Shown piece after piece: positions 45,253 through 56,386 of a DNA stretch of 64,000 bases (the first letter of the stretch is position 1; every line of letters begins with the position of its first letter). The notes under the pieces are model-generated. The model searched no databases and was not told the DNA's origin. It was given only the letters and a program-made list of their open reading frames with translations. The position numbers and the translations under genes are program-made. This stretch comes from Neocallimastix lanati (nom. inval.). Lineage: Eukaryota > Neocallimastigomycota > Neocallimastigomycetes > Neocallimastigales > Neocallimastigaceae. The DNA lies in contig JACVTC010000042.1 in the NCBI GenBank assembly GCA_016946835.1, positions 910,001 to 974,000 of the forward strand, in the 5' to 3' direction.

Positions 45253-46276
45253 GTGTAAATCTACTTTTGGAACCTCTGTAAGGAATCCCATCTACTCTAG
45301 GAACCCCTGTTAAGGAATCCCATCCATTTTAAGATTTGCGCTCTTTCCCTCAGAACTCTGTTAAAGCTTGTATATGAATTTTAATATTTTCCTAAGTATC
45401 CTTAAATCATTTTATCTATTAGTTGTATTCATCAGCATTGCTAGAATTATCATCCTTGGAATTCATATTATTAACCTTGAAATTAAATACTCACTTCTCC
45501 TTTTTATAAAAGAAATTATCAAAATAATATTTAATTAATACAAACAAGGGAGGTCTCATATAATACTTCCTTACCATACCTTTTAAATCTTTTATTTTAT
45601 ACATTTCTAAGTACGTTACCGACCCTCGCTGGTAGGCAGAGGCGTAAGACCTACATTGCAGCTCTTTGGTTGATAAACTGAATGAACAGCGGTGCGGAAA
45701 AGAAATAAATAAAAGACTTAGAATTAAAAAAAATTTTTTTGAAAATTTAATTTTAATTGCTATATTCTTCTTTAAGAAAGAATTAAATAAATATTAAATC
45801 AATTAAAAAGTTATTGTAAAAAAGTAAACAAATTTAAGAAGTTAATATTTAAGTATAGACAGTGTCGGCTTACCAAATATTAATTTTATAAACTCTTATT
45901 TACTATTTTGCAAAAATTTTGTAGATAGTAAACGCGAGTATCTCAAAGGACCCAACCTTTGAAAAATAGGTAATTACGACCTAGAACTATAAAACCTTCA
46001 ACGCTTGAGGGTAACTACACACTTCAACAGGTGATAGTTTGTTCACTCACGCATAAAATAAGAGGTGGGTCAGGTTCGATCCTTGATAAAACCCTTGTCA
46101 TTCTTGCGAAGTGACGTTAAAATTATATAGTTTTTATCTTTTATTTTAGGCTTTTATAAATTTGTTCGCCTACTTGTTATAAGTAACAGAATTTGTTTTT
46201 TTTGTGTTGTGATTATATTCTAGTTACTTAATTTTTATTCTTGTAAAAAAAATTGATTTATTATTATCACTTTCTA

Positions 46277-46307
<31 letters not shown>

Positions 46308-46324
46308 TATACATATACATAAAG
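45190..46324 (+). other. Gypsy-2 leader
   Basis: About 1.1 kb without a frame. It has a pure A run (45215-45247), a direct repeat around AAGGAATCCCATC (about 45280 and 45310), and more G/C-rich blocks at 45610-45700 and 45860-46110. One of those contains GGTTCGATCC (about 46074), a perfect B-box word with no matching tRNA body. A second long A run precedes gag. Confidence 0.6.
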
Positions 46325-49102
46325 ATGGAACAAGACAATTTTATTAATAATAATTCTGCTTTTAAAACAGGCTTTTCTGGAGACCGTCGTTTCTTTAAAG
46401 GATTTTTAGCCAAGATTGAGTTAGTTTTTATGCTATATTCTGACAGATTTGCTGATGATGAAACAAAAGTTGTATACTTGATAACCCAACTCTATGGTTC
46501 AACTATGAATTGGGCTGCATCTCTGATAGAAAACAGAGATCCATGCTTGAACAACTATGAAGCATTTGTTGGAAGACTTAAAACAATGATGCCACCTTCG
46601 TAGCAAATCAAAAGTTACGAATAATTAAGCAAAAAAGACTTGGAGACATTAAAAACTATATTCTTGAATTCAACAAGTATGCTGATGAGTCTTCATGGAA
46701 TGAAGAAACTAAAATGGATGCATTTATTGCCGGATTAAATGATCAAATAGCTACTAAGATACTTGAAATGTTCCCTGGTCCCCAATCCCTTTATGCTCTA
46801 CAAACAATTGCTGCTAGACTTGATTCTCGACTTTCAACCAGAAGACAATTCTTCAATCCTCAAAATCATTCAAATAATAACAATAATAATAGAAGACATC
46901 CACCCAAAGGAAAACCAAAATTCAATATTCACAATTCATTATCAAAAGAAGAAAAGGATAGAAGAAGAAAAGAAAATCTTTGCATGAACTGTGGTTCTTC
47001 TGAACATTCACTTAATAATTGTCCCTTAAGAAATAAATTCAAAAGCTCTTCAAGTAATGTGCACATCAGCAATCCAGAACCCACTACTATTCCCAGACCA
47101 AGAATTTCTGATCTCCCGAACGTAAAACTTCCAATTTATGAATTTACTATTAAAGTTAATAATTCTAAAACAAAAACCAAAATTCTCTTTGATTCAGGAT
47201 CTCAACTCAACTTAATCGATGTTTATTTTGTTAAAGAATATAATATCCCTTACTCTACTCAATCTGATTTTCTTAGAATTACTGGAATTGGAGGTAAACA
47301 ACAAATCTTAGGAAAAACCTCACCTGTTTCCATTCAATATGAAAACCATATTTGTAAAACACAATTTTATGTAGTTGACCTTCCATCTTATTGTGCTATT
47401 CTTGGAACAGAATGGCTTTTTACTCATAACCCTACTATAGACTTTACTTCAAATAAACTTTTTTTTAAATCAAATCATTGCATTGCTAACTGTCTTGTTA
47501 TTCCATCATCTTTTACTGCTTCTATTTGTACTGAAGAATATAACTCAAATAAGAATGAAGAACATAATGAAACAAATAATAATATTCAAAAAACATTACC
47601 TGCAAAACTTTTTCCATTCAAATATGTATTTGACGAAAAATCTGCTAATGAATTACCAGAAAACTTCTATGCTATTACTTCTTTTGTTTCTTCCCTCAAT
47701 GATCAAATTTTAAATGAATGCAAAAATGATGAATTTTATTCTGACTTTTGTAATGAATTAAATTCAGATGATTCCAACAATTCCAGATTAAAAAACTTTT
47801 CTATTAGTAACAGTTTTCTTCTGTTTAAAAATAAAATCTATGTTCCTCCAAAATGTCGTTCTACTGTTCTTAACATCTGCCATGATTCTCCCTCAGCTGG
47901 TCATTATGGAATTAAGAAGACTTCTTCTCTAATATATCGTGACTTTTGGTAGCCTTCTCTTTACTCTGATGTTAAAAATTACATTCGTTCTTGTGATACT
48001 TGTTCGCGTTCAAAAAATTTTAAACATAAACCCTATGGTTTTCTCCAACCTCTCGAAATTTCTTCAAAACCTTGGTCTTCTCTTTCTATGGACTTTATTA
48101 CAGGCCTTCCATTATCTAACTTGCATTTTTGTAGTGATTGACCGCTTTACTAAAATGGGTCATTTTTTTCCTTTCCCAAAAGTTCCTTCTACTATTGATA
48201 CGGCTACCTCTTTTATGAACAATATTTTTCGCCTTCATGGACTTCCTTCTGAAATTATTTATGATAGAGGCACCCAATTCACCTCTAAATTTTGGTCTGC
48301 TATTTGTAAGTCTTTTCGAATAAACATGATACTTGCTTCTCCTTTTCACCATCAAACCAACGGTTTAACGGAGAGGGTAAACTCCGTTATCGAACAATAT
48401 CTAAGATGCTATGCTAATTTTCGTGGTTCTGACTGGTCAAAATATTTATTCCTTGAAGAATTTAGTTATAATAATCCAGTACAAGAATCAATTAAACATT
48501 CCCCTTTTTTTACAAATTATGGCTACAATCCAAGACATTCACCTGCAATTCCTAGTAGTTCAAATGTACCACGAGCTGATGAAATAATAAAAGATTTTTC
48601 AGAATTAGTCAAAGAACTAAAAGAAAACCTAAAGGAAGCAAGTAAGAAACAAGAACAATTTGCAAATAAACATCGATCTGATGCACCAAATTTTAAACTT
48701 GGTGATAAAGTATGATTGAACAGCTCACTTGTAATACATAAAGGTAATAAAAAATTAAGAACTAGAAAACTTGGATCTTTTAAAATTATCAAGAAAATCT
48801 CACCTGTATCGTACCAATTAGAATTACCAAACAACTTAAAAATACACTCTGTGATTCATGTATCCGAACTTGAACCCTATTATAAAGATAACTTTGGTAG
48901 AAAACAAGAACCACCACCACCAATAAGTATAAATGAAGAAGAAGAATTTGAAGTAGAGGAAATTCTTGATGTAAGAAAACATTATGGAAAAACTCAATAT
49001 CTTATAAAATGGAAAGGCTATCCATTATCCGATGCATCATGGGAACCCAAAAGCAATCTTAACTGTCCAGAACTTATTAAAAAATTCAATGAAAATAAAT
49101 AA
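46325..49102 (+). pseudogene. Gypsy-2 gag-protease-integrase-chromodomain, RT and RNase H deleted
   Basis: Gag starts MEQDNFINNN at 46325. A frameshift at about 46590 is followed by the zinc knuckle CMNCGSSEHSLNNC (about 46984-47025) and protease LFDSGSQLNLID (about 47190). The frame then runs NELPENFYAITSF (about 47650). Compared with Gypsy-6 it passes straight from before RT to the start of integrase, leaving out RT and RNase H without breaking the frame. Integrase carries a TAG after RDFW (47950), a frameshift at about 48125, then MGHFFPFPKVPS, YDRGTQF and TNGLTERVN. A TGA follows KV at 48714. The end is a chromodomain (EVEEILDVRKHYGKTQYL, WKGYPLSDASWEPKSN). Confidence 0.88.
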
Positions 49103-49409
49103 TTATACATTATATTCTTTTTACTATTATCAATATTATCATTATCATTTATAGTCTAATATTTTTATTTTATACAAACAAAAAAAAAAAAAAAAAAATG
49201 TATTTTAGATAGTTCCTTTTTACATACTATATTTTTAAATCTAAATATTTCATGTATTTTATTATTAACATGTATTTGAAAATTTATTCATGTATAATTC
49301 TTTGATTAAAAATTTATTTGATATATTATTAATATAGATTATTTTTTATTATTTTAAAAATAATTTAAATTTAAGATTCGTCTGGAATCCTAATCCTTGA
49401 GGAGGACCA

Positions 49410-49957
49410 TGTAACGAATACTAAAATTTGTAAAAAGAATCTTGGTATAGCTGTTAGAGCTCTATAGCCATGAATCGAACTACTCGAGTTCTATTTACAC
49501 TTAAACCTACTTTCTAAATATTTTATTTTCATTGTTTTAGTTAATTCTTTCTGTATTTTCTTTAAGAATTTCATAGAAATTCTTAATAATTAAATTGAAT
49601 TTTTTATTTTATTTTATCCTTTCTTCCATTAGTTTCTAAATTAACCGAGAAAATCAGTTTTAAACCATTTTTCTAAGATTCTAAAATTTTTGAAAATCAT
49701 ACAAACTGTTTTTCCGTAAAAAGTGTAAATATGAGTAAATTTTCACAAAAGTAATACTTTTAATTCGTGCTTTTATTAATTAATCAATTAATAATAAGTA
49801 ATTTGATATATTACAAAATTAGTTAATTAATTAATAAATAATTACTTTAATAAATTTTATTTTAATAAATTAATAAAACAAAATTTTTTAAAAAACATTT
49901 TAACTTATTATTAATTTTCCAGTGTTACCTATTGCTATAAGTGACCAGCTCGTTATA
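49410..49957 (+). repeat. Gypsy-2 3' LTR (LTR-B), 548 bp
   Basis: TGTAACGAATACTAA ... CAGCTCGTTATA, where the last CA has become TA. The tRNA-like stretch at about 49443-49505 (TATAGCTGTTAGAGC, GAGTTC) and the TATAAATA counterpart (mutated to TGTAAATA, about 49722) are present. Confidence 0.9.
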
Positions 49958-51805
49958 GTAACTAAGTATTGAGAATTTCCTTTATATTTTTTTGAAATGA
50001 GAATTTTGATCATTTTTATAGACGGAATTATCGTAGGATTGTGAGAAATTAATATGAAAAATATGAAATATATTAGGAAAAGGTGAATTTTGAAGATCCA
50101 GACAGAAATCAATTTGTTATGGTTAACTCTGATAATTTTAAATTAATCATAGCTTCGAATTTGAGGCTTATAAAATGGAAGTGGATTAAATTTGACAGGC
50201 TTCAACCAGACTAGGTCGAATAGTTGGTATTGGACTGTAGGGTTGTCAATTTTCATGTCATTAGTATTTAAAAAATTTTCCATTTGAATGGCCAATATAT
50301 GCTTAAGATTAGTCAGGTTATGAGCGAAATTGTCAATATTGGGATCCGTTCTTAATGAATGGACAAAACCAGCGGTCTAAGGATTGGCATATAACTGGTA
50401 ATTGTATAGAACTAAAAAAGGAGTTTGGAAAGTAGAAGCATGTATTGAATTATTGTGGTAAAATTTAGCTAAGTACAACCACTTGATCAATGAGTCATTG
50501 TCAAAATCTTTTAAAAAACAAGGAAGGTATTGCTCCACGAAAGTGTTGATTCTTTCAACCTGACTGGTAGTGTGGTGGTGCTTAGTGGTGGCATGTTAAT
50601 GATTGACTTCTAAATTCTTCATTGTTTTCTTCCAAAATTCGCTGGTAAACTGGATCCCTTGGTCATTAGTAATTATAAAAGGTAATCTCTATAGCTTAAA
50701 AATATTTTATAAATAAGCAGAGGCTGTTTCTGCTGCTGTAGGAACAATCATTGAAAGCATTCCGTAGGGTTTTCAGTCGGTTTCGGTCTGGAAGGTAGTT
50801 TGGTAATAAATCAACCTGTGCTTGTCACTGAAGTTCTGGTATAAGTAGCTTAACCATTTTCCGTTGGATTTGTGCCAGGTATCCTTCATTTTGGCATAAA
50901 TTTCAGGATTATATGTAGTCTACTACATCTTTTTTCAGGTATGATATATTATTGGGGTATTTGTATGTTCTTTTGATACCTAGATAACCAGCAATTTCAT
51001 TGTTATAATTTAATTTCATAATAGTTTTCCTTAAGTTTGGTGATATACCTACTCTCCCTAAAATAATCCCATCTTCGAGGAACCAGTTGTCCATAATAGT
51101 TTTGTCCTTTGAGACAAGTTTGACAAGAATATATTTGGTAAAGTTATCTAGCAAGTTACTCTGCTTAATATCATCCATGAAGAAGGACTTTTGGTACATG
51201 ATCAGGCAAGCGACGTCCGAAGAGTTGTCAAATCTTTGAAACGTTTTCAGGCGGAATTATGGGAAATTAATCTAACTCTGGCTAACGAGTACCTCATGGT
51301 CAACCCTACGGGAGAGTGGATCGGCTTTACCATTTGATATAACTGGTCCATAGATAACGGTAAAATCAAAAACTAATAGGAATTCTTGCCAACGATCTTG
51401 ACGTTGGGTAAGTAATTATGGTTTACTGACGAAAATTAAATTCCGGTGGTCAGAGTATACCTGAGTTTGAAATTTGCAGTATAAAAGTAGGTGTCTCCAC
51501 TCATCAAAGGTTGTTATAATGGCAAAATGCTCTTTCTCTGTAATAGAGTAATTAATTTCAGCTTCAGAAAGACTTTTAGAGTAAAAATAGACTGGGTAAA
51601 GTAATTCATAATTATTATATTGGGAAAAGACCCCACTTATGGCGAAGTTGCTGATATCACACTCCACAATGAAAGGTTTGTCCTGGTTAGGATAGGCTAG
51701 TACAGGAGCCGATACCAGAAGTTCCTTTAATTTTAGGAAACAGCCTGGCAAGGATCTTTCCATTAAATTACAACATCCTTTTTGGAAAGGTGATAAATAG
51801 GCCTG

Positions 51806-53354
51806 TGTAAGGATGTGATTATTCTAATCATATTTTAAATTAAAAGTTTTTCTTGTGTAATTCAAAAATGTAAATTATTCATTGATTTATAATATAATAA
51901 AAAAATAACCTTATGAACTAAATTCTTGAATTATATTCTTTAAGCCACAATACAAATTTTTAATGTAACAGTTTTTATAAAATTAATTTTGAAAAAAAAT
52001 TTGTTTTACAATGATTTAAATCAATTGATAAAAATTTAAAACAAAATAAATTAGTAATTTAATTTGCGAAAATTTAATATGATAAAAAAAAATAAATAAG
52101 ATATTGATATGAAATTAATATAAAAACTGAATTTAGCAACAAATAAATTATATAATAAAGTAAATGATATAGCATATATATATGTTAACATGAATTTTAT
52201 TATAATTTTTACAGTATTTTAAATTAATGTAAATTATTATATTTCCATATAATAAACAAACTTTATAGTTAAAAAATAGTATAAAAAAAATATTATTAAA
52301 TATTGTTATTAAATAAATAAATGAATAAATTAATAAATAAATAAAAATTTTCAAAATATGGCGAATGTAATCTTTTTTTTTGAAATATATCACATTTTAA
52401 ATATTTTTAATAATTATTTTTTCAAAGAAATTATATGGGCCATTTTATTTTAATGTTTTAAATATTATATTTATAAATAAAAATTTATAAAAAATAAAAT
52501 AAGCCACATTCTGAAATGAAAATTTATGTAAAATTTTTAAAGCCACATTCCGAAACGCACCACCATCCATAAATTTATTTTATATCACGTTATTTTTAGA
52601 TCATTTCATAAATCATATGATAATTAATCAAGTGATTAGTTGATTTATTTTATGTAATTATTAATAAAATAATTTATTAATAATTAAAGTTTTTATTTTT
52701 ATTTTATATCATATTTCTAACATAAAATTTTGATCAAAAATTTAAAAATATAAATTTCCTAAAATTTCGCATATAAGAAATTTTATTTATTAATAATTTA
52801 ATTATAAATTATTATTTAAATAAAATCTTAAATAATTTTGGTGGTGGTACCGATTTTTAATTAATAAAAATTTCGTACTTTACTAAATAAAATCCGCTTT
52901 TGCTATCCTGGTATAATATAATTTTATATCGATAATCCATAAAATATTTTATATATCAATAATCTATAAAATCATTTTATATGGATAATCCCAAAAATAT
53001 TTATTATGTGGATAATCCCAAAAGTATTTTTTATGTGGATAATTCCAAAAGTATTTTTTAATATATTGGTGGTCATTTTTTATACAAAATTATATAAATA
53101 GAGACTCGGTAAGCGAAAGAAAAATTTTTAAATAATAAATTATTAATTTTTATAACTTTAATTTTTCAAAAAAAATTTTTTTACTTAATTTTTTTTTTTT
53201 TTTTTAAAAGTATAAATAAAAAAAAAATAATAAAAATAAAGTGAACTTATAATAATTAAATAAATCTAAATAATTGAACGAATCAATAATCGTTTAAATA
53301 AATATTAATTAATTGAATATATTCATAAGATAAATAAATTATTAATAAAAGTAA
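51806..53354 (+). other. AT-rich DNA with the Gypsy-7 LTR/leader
   Basis: 51806-52400 shows nothing recognisable. 52700-53354 parallels 55860-56386 in front of Gypsy-8. Both share TTAATAAAAATTTCGTACTT, then about 100-250 bp later GACTCGG.AAGCGAAAGAAAA after a TATATAAATAG-like box (about 53090), then the gag ATG. I infer an LTR promoter plus leader, with exact ends unknown. Confidence 0.55.
52925..53065. repeat. 27-28-bp tandem repeat upstream of Gypsy-7 gag
   Basis: Five units of the form GGATAATCCCAAAAGTATTT plus TTTATGT, diverging towards the left. The Gypsy-8 counterpart lacks the array. Confidence 0.7.
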
Positions 53355-55049
53355 ATGAATAAAAAGAACAAGAATTCCAAAACACCAGAAAATACTAGAA
53401 AGACCACCACAAGGAGTGGTTCTTTAAAAAGTTTGGTGAGTAGTGTTGTTGCAAAAAATAGTCCTACGCCTGTTGAAGCTCCTCCAGCTCGACGCCAGAA
53501 TAGAGGAGACAAGAAATCGACCAATACTCCTAAGAAACCAACTGCATCAAAACCCAAACCATATGCGGCGTCCGAGACTAGTAAACCCGAGACTAGTAAA
53601 TCTGAATCTAGCAAGTCAGGAACTACCCAAGGGGAGAGTTCAAGCAAGAGTAATAATGTTGGAGCTATGGACTTTGCTGCTTTGCTGAGTAAGCAGATGG
53701 AGGAATTTAAGAGCATGATGATCAGCACTCAGCAACAGACGGCAGCGATGATTGAATAAATGCAGTCCCAGAGCGAAATTAGGTTTAATAAAATTGAGGC
53801 TGAACTTAGTAGTTTTTTTCCAGCCGTAGAATAACGATTCGTTGAGGTTGAGAGAAGGGTGGATGAGGAGGAGACTAGAAGTCAAGCTAGTGTAGTGGAG
53901 CTTCGAAGAATTCAAGAGTTTTTGAACCAGCAGATCTCTGAAAATAAAGGGAAAGAAGCCGCTGATAAGGAAGAAATTAAAAAGATTGAAACCTATCTGG
54001 ATGCGGACCAGATAAAAGGCAAAGAAATACAACAAGACCTAGAGGATAAAGTTCAAAACTTATATAAAATTGAAGAATTCTTGGATGCGAACCAAGAAAG
54101 GGAAAGCGTTCATCTGAATGAGCTCCAAGAAAAGATTGAAAAGCTAATGGCCGTTAATCAGGCTCAACAACATGAGATCGAGCGACTAGGTAGGCTGGCT
54201 TAGAATGCCCAAACTAAGGATTAGGTGTCGACAAGTAAACCCTAACCAATACATATAGATTCAAAAGAAGCAAGATATAAAACTTATTACCAGTCCACGC
54301 CACCTATTACTGACGAGGAGCGCGATGGAAGATGTGTTAATGACGGATGCGTACCCTGCGGAGTACGGAAGAGACATCCCAATGTTCAATGATAAAACCG
54401 GGGATATAGTATCATTTATTGACAGGCTAAAAGGGTACTTTGGTAGGCATCAAAAGTACTACCAAACAGAACTCACAGCCAAGTTGTACTTTATTGAGGA
54501 CCACCTACAATATTGACAATGTGATTTGTTCTATCGATAAACATGTCGTGAAAGTGCTAGTAGATACAGGAGCAGAAGTAAACATCATCAACAAACCTTT
54601 TTTTTGGAATTAATTTTAAAAATCATAAAGTCCATATCCTTGAAAGAAATTATTATAAAGTCCCTGGAAAGAATATGACCTTTATTAATCAAGTTATTAA
54701 TTTAAGCTTAAAATTTGAAAATTTTGTCTTTTATGTTCCCTTTTTATATATTGGATGACAACGACTCTTTTTATGATATTATCATAGGTCGCCAGGCTCA
54801 CAAAGATTACTGTATGTATGTTTGTTGATCCTGATGATGATGCCCTGTGTATGAAAACCGATACCAACCCAGTACTTGTAGCACATCCAACTGATCATCA
54901 CTACATCAAATAGATTATTTAGAATCTCTATTTATAGTAATCCTGATGAATTCTCCTGTTTATTATGAACTTCCTGATGATGGTATTGAACTTAGAAATA
55001 TCGATAACACAAAACTTTAAGCTTATTAATAAATAGAAATATCGATAAC
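53355..55049 (+). pseudogene. Gypsy-7: gag pseudogene fused to a protease remnant
   Basis: MNKKNKNSKTPENTRKTTTR starts a basic, Ser/Pro/Lys-rich N-terminus. The block MDFAALLSKQMEEFKSMMIST follows, then a long predicted coiled coil (about 53850-54200; LQEKIEKLMAVNQAQQHEIE). Stops lie at 53758, about 53832 and 54201. 54325-54516 holds the conserved gag piece MEDVLMTDAYPAEYGRD. At about 54515 the sequence switches to a retropepsin start VLVDTGAEVNII (about 54555). That start decays into AT-rich, stop-filled sequence with VARLTKITVCMFVDPDDDALC-like traces near 54800. No RT or integrase. Less AT-rich than its surroundings up to 54520. Confidence 0.8.
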
Positions 55050-55071
55050 TGTAACGAATCCTAAAATTTCA

Positions 55072-55626
55072 TGTAACAGATACATGCTAACTTCAAGCCT
55101 ATCCAATGATAGTTCTCTGGTTACGTAATGTATCTTTAAACAGTTAGCAATTTCGGCTAATCAAATAAAATCTTTTATTATTTTCGTACATTAAATTTTA
55201 TTATTCTTATAGTTAATTATATAGTTAAATACTTAGTTAAATATATTTTATTTAGTGATTAGTAAACTAAGTTAAATTAAATTATTTACCAATCATAAAA
55301 TTATTGACATGTATAAATAATAATTGTACTTGTAACTGTAACGCACTAGCGTTACTATTAAAATAAATTGTTATATAAATATTAATATTAATAAATAAAA
55401 TATAATTAGTAAATAAATAAAAAATTACTCAGTGTAACCCCAGTAACTAATAATAGATAGAGTTATAAAGTACCGCGCTATACTCTTGTGTGATAAAATA
55501 GATAATTATATATACAATTAATTTTAGTGTTTATTATTAACAACTCGAATAGAGAGGTGTTAAGTTATCTTAGCTTTTAAATTTAATTATTATTCGTTAT
55601 TTTAGTTAATAAACTTACCTTTTACA
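55072..55626 (+). repeat. LTR-C copy following an LTR-B start
   Basis: TGTAACAGATACATGC ... CTTACCTTTTACA. It is preceded by TGTAACGAATCCTAAAATTTCA (55050-55071), which matches the first 22 bp of LTR-B. Hairpins CTATC-CAAT-GATAG and GTAACGC-ACTA-GCGTTAC are conserved. No matching 5-bp duplication is found, and the rest of LTR-B is not recognised after it. Confidence 0.78.
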
Positions 55627-56386
55627 ATAGTAACGCTTTATAACTAGATAACCGATAATAATTAAATAAAAATTTAAACGCTAAGTAATAATTTAATAGA
55701 TAGAATAGTTATTTTTTATAAAATAAAATAATTCTTTAATATTAAATCATAGTTTATTTATTTTTCTTTGTTTACTTTTTAACTGTTTAACATAGAAAAT
55801 TTTTAATACAAAATTTTACGCCACAATACGTAGCGGAAAAAGCCACGAAAAATTTAGTTTTAAAAAAAAAATATTTTCGGCTTTAAAATAAAATTTTGAT
55901 CAAAAATCTAAAATTTAAATTTTTAAAAATTTCGAATATCCGAAATTTAATTTATTAGTAATTTAATTATAAATCATTATTTAAATTAAAAATTGTAAAT
56001 TTTTGGTAGTACCGATTTTTTATTAATAAAAATTTCGTACTTTACCAAATAAAATTCGCTTTTTCTTGATATGTTGTCATTTTTTTTACAAATTTATATT
56101 TGTAGTGACTCGGGAAGCGAAAGAAAAATTTTTAAAATAATCATTTATTTAAATTATTAATTTTTATTTTTATACATTTAATTTTTCAAAAAAAAAATTT
56201 TTTTATTTTTTTATTTCTTTATTATTTTATTAGTTATACTTAAAAAAAAAAAAAAAAAAAAAAATTTAAGTGAATGTTTATATCAACTAAATAAATTTAA
56301 GTAAGTGAACGAATTATAATATTTTAAATAAACTATAAGTGAGTGGATATATCCATAATTACTAGATAAATTAATAAGAAAAGTAA
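55627..56386 (+). other. AT-rich DNA with the Gypsy-8 LTR/leader
   Basis: Parallels the region before Gypsy-7 (TTAATAAAAATTTCGTACTT at about 56024, GACTCGGGAAGCGAAAG at about 56107, then A-rich leader to the ATG at 56387). LTR ends are not determined. Confidence 0.55.

Larger units (their letters stand above)
43614..49957 (+). mobile_element. Gypsy-2: chromovirus lacking RT/RNase H, TSD GTAAC
   Basis: 5' LTR 43614-45179 (interrupted by LTR-D), leader, gag-pol remnant 46325-49102, purine tract (GAGGAGGACCA) and 3' LTR 49410-49957. TSD GTAAC at 43609-43613 and 49958-49962. Without the insert the LTRs are 547 and 548 bp with several differences, so it is older than Gypsy-1. It inserted into Gypsy-3. 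Confidence 0.92.
43400..51805 (-). pseudogene. Gypsy-3: decayed gypsy element split by Gypsy-2
   Basis: The pieces are 49958-51805 and 43400-43613. On the minus strand: RNase H (51763-51416; FIVECDISNFAISGVF, YSKSLSEAEINYSITEKE, YSDHRNL), NGKADPLSRRV-like tail, integrase zinc region (51199-50909; AGYLGIKRTYKYPN), a decayed core (50870-50200), and a chromodomain-like end. Removing Gypsy-2 and one GTAAC joins KGNSQYLV with TRKDNSQDLIDADII in one frame. A purine tract (TGGAGGAAACAG) follows at about 43445. Gag, protease and the RT palm are not seen. Many stops. Confidence 0.78.

Noticed and set aside
46040-46100. Possible tRNA gene around GGTTCGATCC in the Gypsy-2 leader
   Set aside because: The B-box word and a T-arm can be drawn, but I find no matching acceptor strand, D-arm or anticodon arm upstream.
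52148-52393. 81-codon hydrophobic minus-strand frame
   Set aside because: Composition is what random AT-rich DNA gives (Ile, Tyr, Phe, Asn). No start context, homology or neighbour suggests a gene.
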